Positions 1-6,061 of a stretch of DNA of 9,950 nt are shown piece by piece. The DNA is from JBHIEE01 sp046760445 (lineage in GTDB: Bacteria > Acidobacteriota > Aminicenantia > JdFR-78), in assembly GCA_046760445.1 (NCBI GenBank), contig JBHIEE010000104.1:1-9950 (forward strand). The letters are read 5' to 3'. Positions within the stretch are counted from its first letter, which is position 1; the number at the start of each line of letters is the position of its first letter. A program made the translations under genes and the position numbers. The notes beneath the pieces were generated by a model. The model searched no databases. It saw nothing but the letters and a program-made list of their open reading frames with translations, and was not told where the DNA came from.

Positions 1-1080
1 TAGGGAAGCTAAATACTCGGCAGTGATTGTTTCCTTCCCTTGTTGACCAAGCAGAACCACTTCATCTTCGAGTTTAACGCCTGGAATATCAGTAATATCA
101 ACAGTAATAATATTCATTGCCACTCGTCCTCGAAGAGGTGCTCTTTTTCCTTTGACCAAGACATAGGAAGAGTTGGACAAATGGCGATCATAGCCATCGT
201 AATAGCCCATAGGAAGAACAGCCAGTCTTGTGGGACGGGTAGTCTTATAAGTACACCCATAGCCAATATAGGCTCCTTCCGGCACCTCTTTTATCTGGAC
301 AATTTTTGTCTTCCAAGTTAGAACTGGTTTTAGATTGACTGGCTCCCTCTGATTCTGGATGCAGGAAAGATAAGTTTCATTAGAAGGCCATAAACCATAA
401 ATTCCTATTCCCACCCGAACCAAATCAAAATGGGTTTTGGGAAAAAGGATGGTTGCAGCTGAACAGGCAGTATGTTTGATGGGAATCTCAATTTTATTTT
501 TTATCAATAAATTGAGGTAATAATTGAATTTTTCAAGCTGGCTCTGAGCATAGCTGTGGTCAGTAGTATCTTCAATATTGGCAAAATGAGTGGAAATTCC
601 CTCAATAATTAGATAAGGATATCTTTTTATTCTCTCAATGAATGGCAATAAATCTTTCCCTTTTATTCCCTGACGATGAGTGCCTGTTTCAAGTTTTACA
701 TGGAGATATGCTTTTCTTTTAATCTTTGAAGTAATTTCATCCAGTTTATCAATTGTTTCCTGATTATACACGGTCAGGCGAAGATTATTTTCTACTGCTT
801 CCTGGAGCTCAGATAGGGGAACATAGCCAAGCAGAATAATTGGTAGATTAATTCCGTTTTTTCGAAGAAGTAGAGCTTCTTCAAGAGAATTCACTCCCAA
901 CCAGTCAGTATCATATTGGGAGGCTAATTTAGAGATTTCAAGAATACCATGACCATAAGCATTGGCTTTAACTATGACAGCCATTTTCTTTGTGGAACCA
1001 ATAAGATTGCGGAACTGCTGGATATTATACTTCAAGGCAGAAGAATCAATTTCAACCCACTGTAAAAATTTTTTATTCAA
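1..1080 (-). CDS. alr: Alanine racemase, partial (C-terminus cut by left edge)
   Basis: PLP-dependent interconversion of L- and D-alanine in the cytoplasm, supplying D-Ala for peptidoglycan. My translation of the minus strand gives 360 residues open to the window edge. The PLP-lysine motif VKANAYGHG places Lys38. KLETGTHRQG gives Lys129 and Arg136, which match the structurally important Lys and Arg of the Geobacillus enzyme. VRVGIGIYGLWPS gives the Arg222 that contacts the pyridine nitrogen. IGYGCTY gives the catalytic Tyr274 of the C-terminal barrel, followed by PMGYYDGYDRHLSN. The last visible residues, LLGQQGKETITAEYLASL, belong to the family C-terminus, so probably only about 10-20 residues are missing. 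The start is TTG at 1080, preceded by AAGGAG with 9 nt spacing; no ATG sits at a suitable place. The gene lies 42 bp after purA and is probably cotranscribed with it. Oddities: HTACS replaces the usual HTANS, and AMNI replaces the usual CMDQ. The racemase call is firm. Confidence 0.95.
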   Translation of the reverse strand, partial: MNKKFLQWVEIDSSALKYNIQQFRNLIGSTKKMAVIVKANAYGHGILEISKLASQYDTDWLGVNSLEEALLLRKNGINLPIILLGYVPLSELQEAVENNLRLTVYNQETIDKLDEITSKIKRKAYLHVKLETGTHRQGIKGKDLLPFIERIKRYPYLIIEGISTHFANIEDTTDHSYAQSQLEKFNYYLNLLIKNKIEIPIKHTACSAATILFPKTHFDLVRVGIGIYGLWPSNETYLSCIQNQREPVNLKPVLTWKTKIVQIKEVPEGAYIGYGCTYKTTRPTRLAVLPMGYYDGYDRHLSNSSYVLVKGKRAPLRGRVAMNIITVDITDIPGVKLEDEVVLLGQQGKETITAEYLASL

Positions 1081-1089
1081 TTTTTTGTT

Positions 1090-1095
1090 CTCCTT
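1090..1095 (-). promoter_or_regulatory. Ribosome binding site deciding the alr TTG start
   Basis: The minus strand reads AAGGAG here, 9 nt before TTG at 1080. It is the only good Shine-Dalgarno site near the N-terminus. The next residues (NKKFLQWVEIDSSALKYN) already match the family N-terminus, so TTG is the start. Confidence 0.8.
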
Positions 1096-1122
1096 CAATA
1101 AAATGAACTATTTAAGGGTAGA

Positions 1123-2451
1123 CTAAGAATTACCAAGATTTAGCCGTTCCAGGCCAATGATTTTTTTCAATCCTTTTTCTGAACGAATAATAGTTTCTTT
1201 TCTTTCCATTCCAGTAGAGATAATGGTTACCTCGGCTTCGATTAAATCTTCAATTGCCTTTATATAATCCTTGGCAGGTTGTGGAAGGGAATCAAATTCA
1301 GTTATCCCCTGAATTTTCTTCTGCCAGCCCTTGAGCGTTTTGTATTGAGGCTCAACCTCTTTCAACATCCAGTCTTCATTTGGGAAACTTTTCAGAAGTT
1401 GCCCTTTATATTTGTAGCCAGTGCAAATTTTAATTTCTTCCAAATCATCCAAAACATCAATTTTGGTTAAGGCAATATTTTTAATTCCATTGATTTTAAT
1501 TGAATAGCAGACAGCCACAGTATCAAACCAGCCGCATCTTCTCGGTCGGCCAGTGGTTGCTCCGAACTCATTTCCGTTTTCCCGCAATCTCTTTCCTCTT
1601 AGATCGAGCAATTCTGTAGGAAAAGGTCCTTTCCCCACCCGGGTAGTATAAGCCTTGGTTATTCCTAATATGGCATTAATCTTATCCGGACTTACTCCCA
1701 GTCCAGTGCATACTCCACCGGCTGTTGGATTGGATGAAGTGACATAAGGATAGGTTCCCTGGTCAATATCTAACAGAGTTCCTTGAGCTCCTTCAAAAAG
1801 AACACTTTGACCTTCTTCTATTTTTTCATTCAACACCCAGGCTGTATCCTTAATGTATTTCTTCATTTGTTCAGCATAGAGCTGGTATTCATTGAATACT
1901 TCTGCAGGGTCCAAACCTGGCTGATTGTAGAATTTTAAAATTTTATTTTTTCCTTCAATATTTCGATATATTTTTTCTTTTAATAAATCCAGGTTTAAAA
2001 AATCTCCCACTTTAATTCCTATCCGAGCTGCCTTGTCTTCATAAGCTGGACCTATTCCCCGACAAGTAGTGCCTATCTTTCTTTCCCCTTTTTCTTCTTC
2101 AAGGATTTTTTCTATCAGAGAATGATAGGGAAAAATTAGGTGAGCTCCTTTGCTGATCATCAGATTATTATCAATTTTGACGCCCATCTGCTTCAGTTCA
2201 TTCACTTCCTGGAAGAAAGCCTCGGGATTAATAACCACTCCATTACCAATAATGCACAATTTATCAGGATGTAAAATTCCAGAAGGAATTAAATGAAGAA
2301 CGATTTTCTGGCCTTTGACATAAACAGTGTGGCCAGCATTATGGCCTCCTTGATAGCGAGCGACAATATCAAAAGCAGGAGTAAGTAAATCAACTATTTT
2401 ACCTTTCCCTTCATCGCCCCACTGGGTGCCTTCTATTAATAAGTTGGGCAT
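1123..2451 (-). CDS. purA: Adenylosuccinate synthetase
   Basis: Cytoplasmic enzyme joining IMP and aspartate with GTP hydrolysis to give adenylosuccinate, the first committed step to AMP. All 442 residues are present, close to the usual 425-435. Residues 12-18 are the GDEGKGK loop with catalytic Asp13. GGHNAGHTV gives catalytic His41. TTCRGIGPAYEDK (128-140), EGAQGTLLDID (220-230) and TSSNPTAGG (238-246) line the IMP site. GKGPFPTE (273-280) and GRPRRCGWFD (301-310) form the aspartate and IMP loops. LTKIDVLD (328-335) carries the TKxD guanine-recognition motif. The C-terminus has STGMERKETI where STGPxRxxTI is typical. The ATG at 2451 is preceded by AGGAG at a somewhat long spacing of about 14 nt. 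The gene lies 126 bp after thiE and has its own likely promoter. Alr follows 42 bp downstream. Confidence 0.98.
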   Translation of the reverse strand: MPNLLIEGTQWGDEGKGKIVDLLTPAFDIVARYQGGHNAGHTVYVKGQKIVLHLIPSGILHPDKLCIIGNGVVINPEAFFQEVNELKQMGVKIDNNLMISKGAHLIFPYHSLIEKILEEEKGERKIGTTCRGIGPAYEDKAARIGIKVGDFLNLDLLKEKIYRNIEGKNKILKFYNQPGLDPAEVFNEYQLYAEQMKKYIKDTAWVLNEKIEEGQSVLFEGAQGTLLDIDQGTYPYVTSSNPTAGGVCTGLGVSPDKINAILGITKAYTTRVGKGPFPTELLDLRGKRLRENGNEFGATTGRPRRCGWFDTVAVCYSIKINGIKNIALTKIDVLDDLEEIKICTGYKYKGQLLKSFPNEDWMLKEVEPQYKTLKGWQKKIQGITEFDSLPQPAKDYIKAIEDLIEAEVTIISTGMERKETIIRSEKGLKKIIGLERLNLGNS

Positions 2452-2463
2452 AATTTAAAAGTT

Positions 2464-2470
2464 CACTCCT
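2464..2470 (-). promoter_or_regulatory. purA ribosome binding site
   Basis: The minus strand reads AGGAGTG. The AGGAG core ends about 14 nt before the purA ATG, which is longer than ideal. The start itself is fixed by the conserved MPNxxxxGxQWGDEGKGK N-terminus. Confidence 0.55.
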
Positions 2471-2535
2471 GAAAATGATTTAAGATTTTAAGACCATAAA
2501 TTACCAGCCAATGGTTTGTATCTTGTTGAGAATGA

Positions 2536-2564
2536 ATTTTATCAGAATAATGAATATTTGACAA
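2536..2564 (-). promoter_or_regulatory. Sigma-70-type promoter for purA-alr
   Basis: Read on the minus strand, TTGTCA (2564-2559) is followed after exactly 17 nt by TAAAAT (2541-2536). Each box matches the consensus at 5 of 6 positions. The predicted start point near 2529 leaves a leader of about 75-80 nt before purA. I see no purine riboswitch or attenuator structure in this leader. Confidence 0.6.
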
Positions 2565-2577
2565 GGATTGAAAAAAA

Positions 2578-3204
2578 TTACTTTTTAAGTTCTTTTAGCA
2601 AATCCACTGCTGCTTGCTTAGGGTTATTGGATAAAACAATAGCCGAAACGACAGCAATTCCATCTACTCCTGTCTTGAATACTTCTTTAGCATTTGATTT
2701 ATCTATTCCTCCGATGGCAATGATTGGGATTTTTATTTGTTGTCTGATTTTTTTTAGACCGTCAATTCCAAAAGGAGTTCTAATATCCGGTTTGGTATGT
2801 GTAGGGAAAGCAGGACCCACTCCTAAATAATCAGCTCCCCCTTTTTCTGCTTCTATGGCTTCTTTTACAGTATTAACTGAAATACCAATTATTTTTTCTT
2901 TGCCTAAAATCTTCCGGGCAATATTAAGGGCCATATCCTGCTGACCCAGGTGAACGCCATCTGCACTTAAAGCTAAAGCAATATCAATTCGATCATTAAT
3001 TATAAAAGGGATTCCTTTAGATTTTAAGCAATCAAAGACTTTTTTTCCTAATTCGAAAAATTCACGAGTGGACAGTGTCTTAGCCCTAAGCTGAACAACT
3101 GTTACTCCTCCCTTAACAGCTTGTTTAATAATATTTAAAATATCTTTTTCTCCTGCAGTTTCTTTGTCTGCTATGAAATATAATTTCCAGTTTATTTTTT
3201 TCAT
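2578..3204 (-). CDS. thiE: Thiamine-phosphate synthase
   Basis: Cytoplasmic TIM-barrel enzyme that couples hydroxymethylpyrimidine diphosphate with thiazole phosphate to form thiamine phosphate. The 208 residues are the usual length. VVQLRAK (36-42) is the pyrophosphate-binding strand, with RAK where R[EDA]K is found. Asp71 in NDR and Asp90 in ADGVHLGQQD are the Mg2+ ligands, spaced 19 apart as in the Bacillus enzyme. GVGPAFPTHTKPD (128-140) is the thiazole-phosphate loop. IAIGGI (162-167) and DGIAVVSAI (181-189) close the barrel and bind phosphate. The intact loops argue for ThiE rather than the TenI paralogue. The ATG at 3204 has no Shine-Dalgarno site. One nucleotide upstream lies the TAA of a 29-codon ORF, so initiation probably depends on upstream translation. 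No TPP riboswitch precedes it, and no other thi gene is visible here. Confidence 0.95.
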   Translation of the reverse strand: MKKINWKLYFIADKETAGEKDILNIIKQAVKGGVTVVQLRAKTLSTREFFELGKKVFDCLKSKGIPFIINDRIDIALALSADGVHLGQQDMALNIARKILGKEKIIGISVNTVKEAIEAEKGGADYLGVGPAFPTHTKPDIRTPFGIDGLKKIRQQIKIPIIAIGGIDKSNAKEVFKTGVDGIAVVSAIVLSNNPKQAAVDLLKELKK

Positions 3205-3205
3205 A

Positions 3206-3295
3206 TTACTTAGTGCTGCAGTCGTTAGTTCTTAAAGGTTGTGCTGCTAAGTCACGGTACAGCAGTACTATAGCATCAATTTTTAGAAGTTTCAT
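3206..3295 (-). CDS. Possible 29-residue peptide between glcF and thiE
   Basis: The minus strand holds an open frame of 29 codons starting MKLLKIDAIVLL and ending NDCSTK. Its ATG overlaps the glcF stop as ATGA, and its TAA lies 1 nt before the thiE ATG, so it fills the gap exactly. Both boundaries fall in the two copies of the 10-bp direct repeat. It has no Shine-Dalgarno site and I recognise no family. It could be a real coupled leader peptide, or a chance frame through an inserted element that keeps ribosomes moving from glcF to thiE. I favour the second reading, but translation of it is plausible. Confidence 0.3.
   Translation of the reverse strand: MKLLKIDAIVLLYRDLAAQPLRTNDCSTK
3211..3270. 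repeat. Imperfect inverted repeat inside the glcF-thiE insert
   Basis: TAGTGCTGCAGT (3211-3222) pairs with ACAGCAGTACTA (3259-3270) at 10 of 12 positions. An alternative pairing joins GTGCTGCT (3241-3248) with AGCAGTAC (3261-3268). The segment could form a hairpin in DNA or RNA. No run of T follows on either strand, so it is not an intrinsic terminator. Confidence 0.5.
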
Positions 3296-4515
3296 ATTAA
3301 CAGTTCTGTCAGATGAATTGCTCTTTGCTTTGATTTATTTTGAGTTAAAATATCATTTAAATGAAGAATACAGCCCGGGCAAGCAGTAACAATGTATTCT
3401 GCTTTTGTCTGATTAGCATTTTCTATTTTTTTCTCAGCTATTTTTTTTGAAATATCATAGTATTTAAAACTGAATAATCCTCCACTGCCGCAGCAGCGGT
3501 CGGGTTCATTCATTTCAACAAATTCAATATTATTTAAAGATTTTATAATTGTCCGGGGTTCCTCAAAAATGTGTTGCCTCTTTCTTAAATGGCAAGGATC
3601 ATGGTAAGTAATTTTAGCTTCTTTTTCTGTTTTAAACTTTAAATCAGTAAACTTAACCAAAAATTCTGAAATATCATATATCTTATTTTTCCAATTTCTA
3701 TTTTCCAATTTCCAATTTCCAAATAATTTTTCATAATCTTTTAAAGTTGAACCACATGTGGCACAGGCATTAACTATATAACTAACATCAAGCTGACTGA
3801 AAAGTTCTATATTTTTTTGAGCTAAATATTCTGCTCCTTTTTTATCGCCAGAGGTTAAAAGAGGAATTCCGCAACAATACTGTTCCCTGGGAATTATAAC
3901 TTCAATATTATTTCGGATAAGAATATTCACTAAAGAAGTTCCAATCTTAGGATAAAGATATTCAATTAAGCAGCCAGTGAAAAAGGCAACCTGCATTTTT
4001 GGGTTCTTAACTGAAATTTTCTCTGGTAATTGCTGGCTTAAAGATTTTGCTGAGGGAGAGGGAATAACTCGGCTCTTGTTTTGTCCTAAAAGAGAGACGA
4101 AAATTTTTTTAAGAAAAAGGGGTGAATATTTGTCCAGAAAGTGAATGGTTTTTATTCCAGAATCCAAAAGTTTCTTCCTTTTAATTATCTCAAACCCAGC
4201 GCTGGAAATTAAGGGCAGGCCCTGTTCAGCACTCAGTTCTTGACGAGCAGATAAGATAAATTCATCAACCCCCACTCTGCTCGGGCAGTTTTCTACACAG
4301 GTATGACAGTAAAGACAGGAGAAAATACTGTTTTTAAAAAATGGAGTTTTATTTATTCTACCTTCAGCAGCTGCTTCAAGGAGAGCCATCCTTCCCCGGG
4401 CAGCAAACCATTCCTCATTTGTCTCAAGAAAAACAGGGCAACAAGCTAAACACACCCCACATCGGTTGCATTTACTCAATTCTTCTTTTAATCGGGATAA
4501 AAAGATAGCTTCCAT
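3292..4515 (-). CDS. glcF: Fe-S subunit of a glycolate/D-lactate-type dehydrogenase
   Basis: Electron-transfer subunit that passes electrons from the FAD subunit encoded immediately upstream towards quinones or another acceptor. It has 407 residues. The N-terminal half has two [4Fe-4S] motifs: Cys16, 19, 22 and 26-Pro, and Cys67, 70, 73 and 77-Pro. Two CCG domains follow, the first with Cys182, Cys214-Cys215, Cys251 and Cys254, the second with Cys308, Cys341-Cys342, Cys379 and Cys382. This order is that of GlcF and related 2-hydroxyacid oxidoreductase subunits. No signal peptide or membrane span is evident. The ATG at 4515 lies 16 bp after glcD and has only a weak ribosome site, so coupling is likely. 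Residues 266-277 (GNWKLENRNWKN) come from a short repetitive DNA stretch in the linker between the CCG domains. The substrate (glycolate, D-lactate or another 2-hydroxyacid) cannot be read from sequence. Confidence 0.88.
   Translation of the reverse strand: MEAIFLSRLKEELSKCNRCGVCLACCPVFLETNEEWFAARGRMALLEAAAEGRINKTPFFKNSIFSCLYCHTCVENCPSRVGVDEFILSARQELSAEQGLPLISSAGFEIIKRKKLLDSGIKTIHFLDKYSPLFLKKIFVSLLGQNKSRVIPSPSAKSLSQQLPEKISVKNPKMQVAFFTGCLIEYLYPKIGTSLVNILIRNNIEVIIPREQYCCGIPLLTSGDKKGAEYLAQKNIELFSQLDVSYIVNACATCGSTLKDYEKLFGNWKLENRNWKNKIYDISEFLVKFTDLKFKTEKEAKITYHDPCHLRKRQHIFEEPRTIIKSLNNIEFVEMNEPDRCCGSGGLFSFKYYDISKKIAEKKIENANQTKAEYIVTACPGCILHLNDILTQNKSKQRAIHLTELLI
3686..3722. repeat. Short TTTCCAATT-type tandem repeat inside glcF
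   Basis: The plus strand carries three near-copies of TTTCCAATT in tandem. In the glcF frame they read as NWK-LE-N-NWK. The spacing of about 7-9 bp is too short and irregular for a CRISPR. Simple repeats of this type are familiar to me as dispersed sequences in some AT-rich bacterial genomes; whether that holds here is inference. Confidence 0.6.
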
Positions 4516-4531
4516 TTGATTACTTTATTAG

Positions 4532-5944
4532 CTAATTTTCAGGAAAAATTTTTCCGGGGTTAAGAATGTTATTTGGGTCCAATACTTTTTTTATTTTTTT
4601 CATTAGTTCCAACTCAACTTTTCCAATCTCCATTGATAAAAAAGATGATTTGGTAGTGCCTATTCCATGTTCACCGGAAATTGTTCCTTCTAAATTTAAA
4701 GCAGCTTGAAATAATTTTTTAATTGATTGATTTACTTTTTCCCTTTCTCCGGGCTGATTTAAATCAGTCATAATATTAACATGAAGGTTGCCGTCTCCAG
4801 CATGCCCGAAAGTGATAATTTTCAATCCACTTTGTTCGGAGATTTGATTGATTATCTTTATCATTTCTGGGATCTTACTTCGCGGAACACAAATATCTTC
4901 ATTTATTTTATGAGGAGCAATCTGATATAAAGAGGGTGAAATAGCACGCCGAATATCCCAGATTTTCTCGCTTTCTTTTTCACTGGCAGCAACTTCAATA
5001 TTTTGAGCTTCATTCTTCTGGCAGATTTGCCTCACTTTTTCTACATCTTTGACAACCTCTTCCTCTGACCCATCAAGTTCGACTAGCAATAAGGCACCAG
5101 CAGGAGTTAATTCCGGGTAAGCATATTCTCTGAGACAATTTGTTCCTTCCCTGTCAATGAATTCCAAAGCAGAAGGAATAATATTATTCTTGATAATATC
5201 AGAAACAGTCTGACCCGCTTCTAGGATATCATTGAAAGTGACCATCATTGTTTTCTTGAATTCAGGCTGAGGGATAAGTTTGATGGTGATTTTGGTAATA
5301 ACAGCCAGAGTTCCTTCACTTCCCACTAAAAGACGAGTTAAATCATAGCCGACCACACTCTTCATTGTTTTTGCTCCAGTAGTAATAATCTCGCCAGTGG
5401 GTAGAACTGCTTCTAATTTAAGGATGTAGTCCTTAGTTGTTCCATATTTGAGACAGCGCAATCCTCCAGCTGATTCAGCTACATTTCCACCAATGGTTGA
5501 AAATTTGACACTGGCAGGATCAGGAGGATAGAATAAGCCTTTTTTCTCAACTGCTTTCTGTAAGTCAGCAGTAATCACTCCTGGTTCAACAGTGGCTGTT
5601 AAATTTTCAGTATCAATTTCGAGAATTCTGTTCATTCTGGTCATCACCAAGGCAATTCCACCTTCCAGCGGGACTGAACCTCCACTCATTCCTGTTCCTG
5701 CACCTCGAGGATAAATCGGAATTAAATATTGATTGGCTAATTTTAAAATCTGAGAAATTTCTTCAGCTGAGGAGGGCTTGACCACTACCTCAGGCAGAGA
5801 TTCCTGACGGGCAGCATCGTATGAATAGCATAGCCGTTCTTCTGGTGAGAGATAGACCCATTGGGAGCCAACTATTTTTTTTAATTGTTTGATTATTTTT
5901 TTATCAATCATTATTTTCCGTATTTTCCTAACATCTTTTTCCAT
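4532..5944 (-). CDS. glcD: FAD-linked subunit of a glycolate/D-lactate-type dehydrogenase
   Basis: Catalytic flavoprotein that oxidises a 2-hydroxyacid to the 2-oxoacid, reducing FAD and handing electrons to the Fe-S subunit downstream. It has 470 residues. The N-terminal PCMH/FAD_binding_4 domain includes PRGAGTGMSGG (79-89) around the FAD pyrophosphate, then DPASVKFSTIGGNVAESAGG and GYDLTRLLVGSEGTLAVIT. The C-terminal FAD-oxidase domain has HAGDGNLH (381-388) and GEHGIG with Glu425-His426, which supply metal and substrate ligands in this family, and ends DPNNILNPGKIF. ATG at 5944 has a weak GAGAGAG ribosome site. Met12 (ATG at 5911) is an alternative start that better fits the usual family N-terminus. 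GlcE is absent, so this looks like a two-subunit enzyme. The gene diverges from the gntR-like gene across 117 bp. I see no convincing promoter for it there. Confidence 0.9.
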   Translation of the reverse strand: MEKDVRKIRKIMIDKKIIKQLKKIVGSQWVYLSPEERLCYSYDAARQESLPEVVVKPSSAEEISQILKLANQYLIPIYPRGAGTGMSGGSVPLEGGIALVMTRMNRILEIDTENLTATVEPGVITADLQKAVEKKGLFYPPDPASVKFSTIGGNVAESAGGLRCLKYGTTKDYILKLEAVLPTGEIITTGAKTMKSVVGYDLTRLLVGSEGTLAVITKITIKLIPQPEFKKTMMVTFNDILEAGQTVSDIIKNNIIPSALEFIDREGTNCLREYAYPELTPAGALLLVELDGSEEEVVKDVEKVRQICQKNEAQNIEVAASEKESEKIWDIRRAISPSLYQIAPHKINEDICVPRSKIPEMIKIINQISEQSGLKIITFGHAGDGNLHVNIMTDLNQPGEREKVNQSIKKLFQAALNLEGTISGEHGIGTTKSSFLSMEIGKVELELMKKIKKVLDPNNILNPGKIFPEN

Positions 5945-6000
5945 TTTATCTCTCTCGAGAACATATTTTCAAGTTAATCAATTTTTTTTCAAATAAAAGC

Positions 6001-6029
6001 TTGACAATTTCTTCCAACTGTATTATTTA
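6001..6029 (+). promoter_or_regulatory. Promoter of the gntR-ABC operon
   Basis: A perfect -35 box TTGACA (6001-6006) is followed after 17 nt by TATTTA (6024-6029), a 4 of 6 match to the -10 consensus. The -10 box lies inside the 24-bp palindrome, so a bound regulator would block RNA polymerase. The TTG start at 6062 lies about 25-30 nt beyond the predicted transcription start. Confidence 0.65.
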
Positions 6030-6040
6030 AATAATACAGT
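6017..6040. promoter_or_regulatory. Perfect 24-bp palindrome, likely GntR operator
   Basis: The left arm ACTGTATTATTT is followed directly by its exact reverse complement AAATAATACAGT. It overlaps the -10 region of the promoter for the adjacent GntR-type gene. GntR regulators bind as dimers to such palindromes, and YtrA-type members commonly repress their own ABC operon. Assignment as the cognate operator rests on position and symmetry. Confidence 0.7.
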
Positions 6041-6048
6041 TTAATAGT

Positions 6049-6053
6049 AAGGA
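6049..6053 (+). promoter_or_regulatory. Ribosome binding site deciding the TTG start of the gntR-like gene
   Basis: AAGGA lies 8 nt before TTG at 6062. The ATG at 6054 reads into a stop within seven codons, so TTG is the only workable start. The FKIKFDTYLPIYYQI that follows it matches the YtrA-type N-terminus. Confidence 0.75.
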
Positions 6054-6061
6054 ATGGGGAA

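Larger units (their letters stand above)
3199..3299. repeat. 81-bp insert flanked by a 10-bp direct repeat, possible small mobile element or MITE remnant
   Basis: The plus-strand decamer TTTCATATTA occurs at 3199-3208 and again at 3290-3299, one copy on each side of 81 bp. Each copy covers an ATG in the minus direction. Deleting one 91-bp unit would fuse ...TTAATATGA of glcF to ATGAAAAAAATA of thiE in the classic ATGA overlap. Direct repeat plus restored overlap suggest an insertion with target-site duplication. The core of the insert (3211-3270) is richer in G+C, about 45%, than its surroundings. No transposase is encoded, and the inverted repeats do not lie at the very ends of the insert, so a simple MITE model is imperfect. 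Confidence 0.5.

Noticed and set aside
40..321. Plus-strand open frame of 93 codons
   Set aside because: It lies wholly antisense to the well-supported alanine racemase gene, has low-complexity Asn/Ser-rich translation, no ribosome site and no family match.
1279..1470. Plus-strand open frame of 63 codons
   Set aside because: It is antisense within purA, has no ribosome site and shows no recognisable protein features.
2568..2585. T-run on the minus strand right after the thiE stop as a terminator
   Set aside because: Seven T residues follow the stop, but no G+C-containing stem precedes them, only an A-rich stretch. I cannot support a terminator.
2516..2830. Plus-strand open frame of 104 codons
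   Set aside because: Most of it is antisense to thiE, and its apparent sequence is the mirror of conserved ThiE codons. No promoter or ribosome site supports it.
3241..3268. Hairpin as an intrinsic terminator after glcF
   Set aside because: The stem is short, has a wobble or mismatch depending on strand, and is not followed by a T-run in either direction.
3205..3291. TPP riboswitch upstream of thiE
   Set aside because: The conserved CUGAGA and the ACCUGA/GAUAAUGCCAGCG-type elements are absent, and the segment is too short.
3686..3722. CRISPR-like repeats
   Set aside because: The units are about 9 bp, nearly contiguous and within a coding region, with no spacer-repeat architecture.
5945..6000. 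Minus-strand promoter for glcD
   Set aside because: Several TTGnnn candidates exist, but none has a convincing -10 box at 16-18 nt, so I do not list a promoter.
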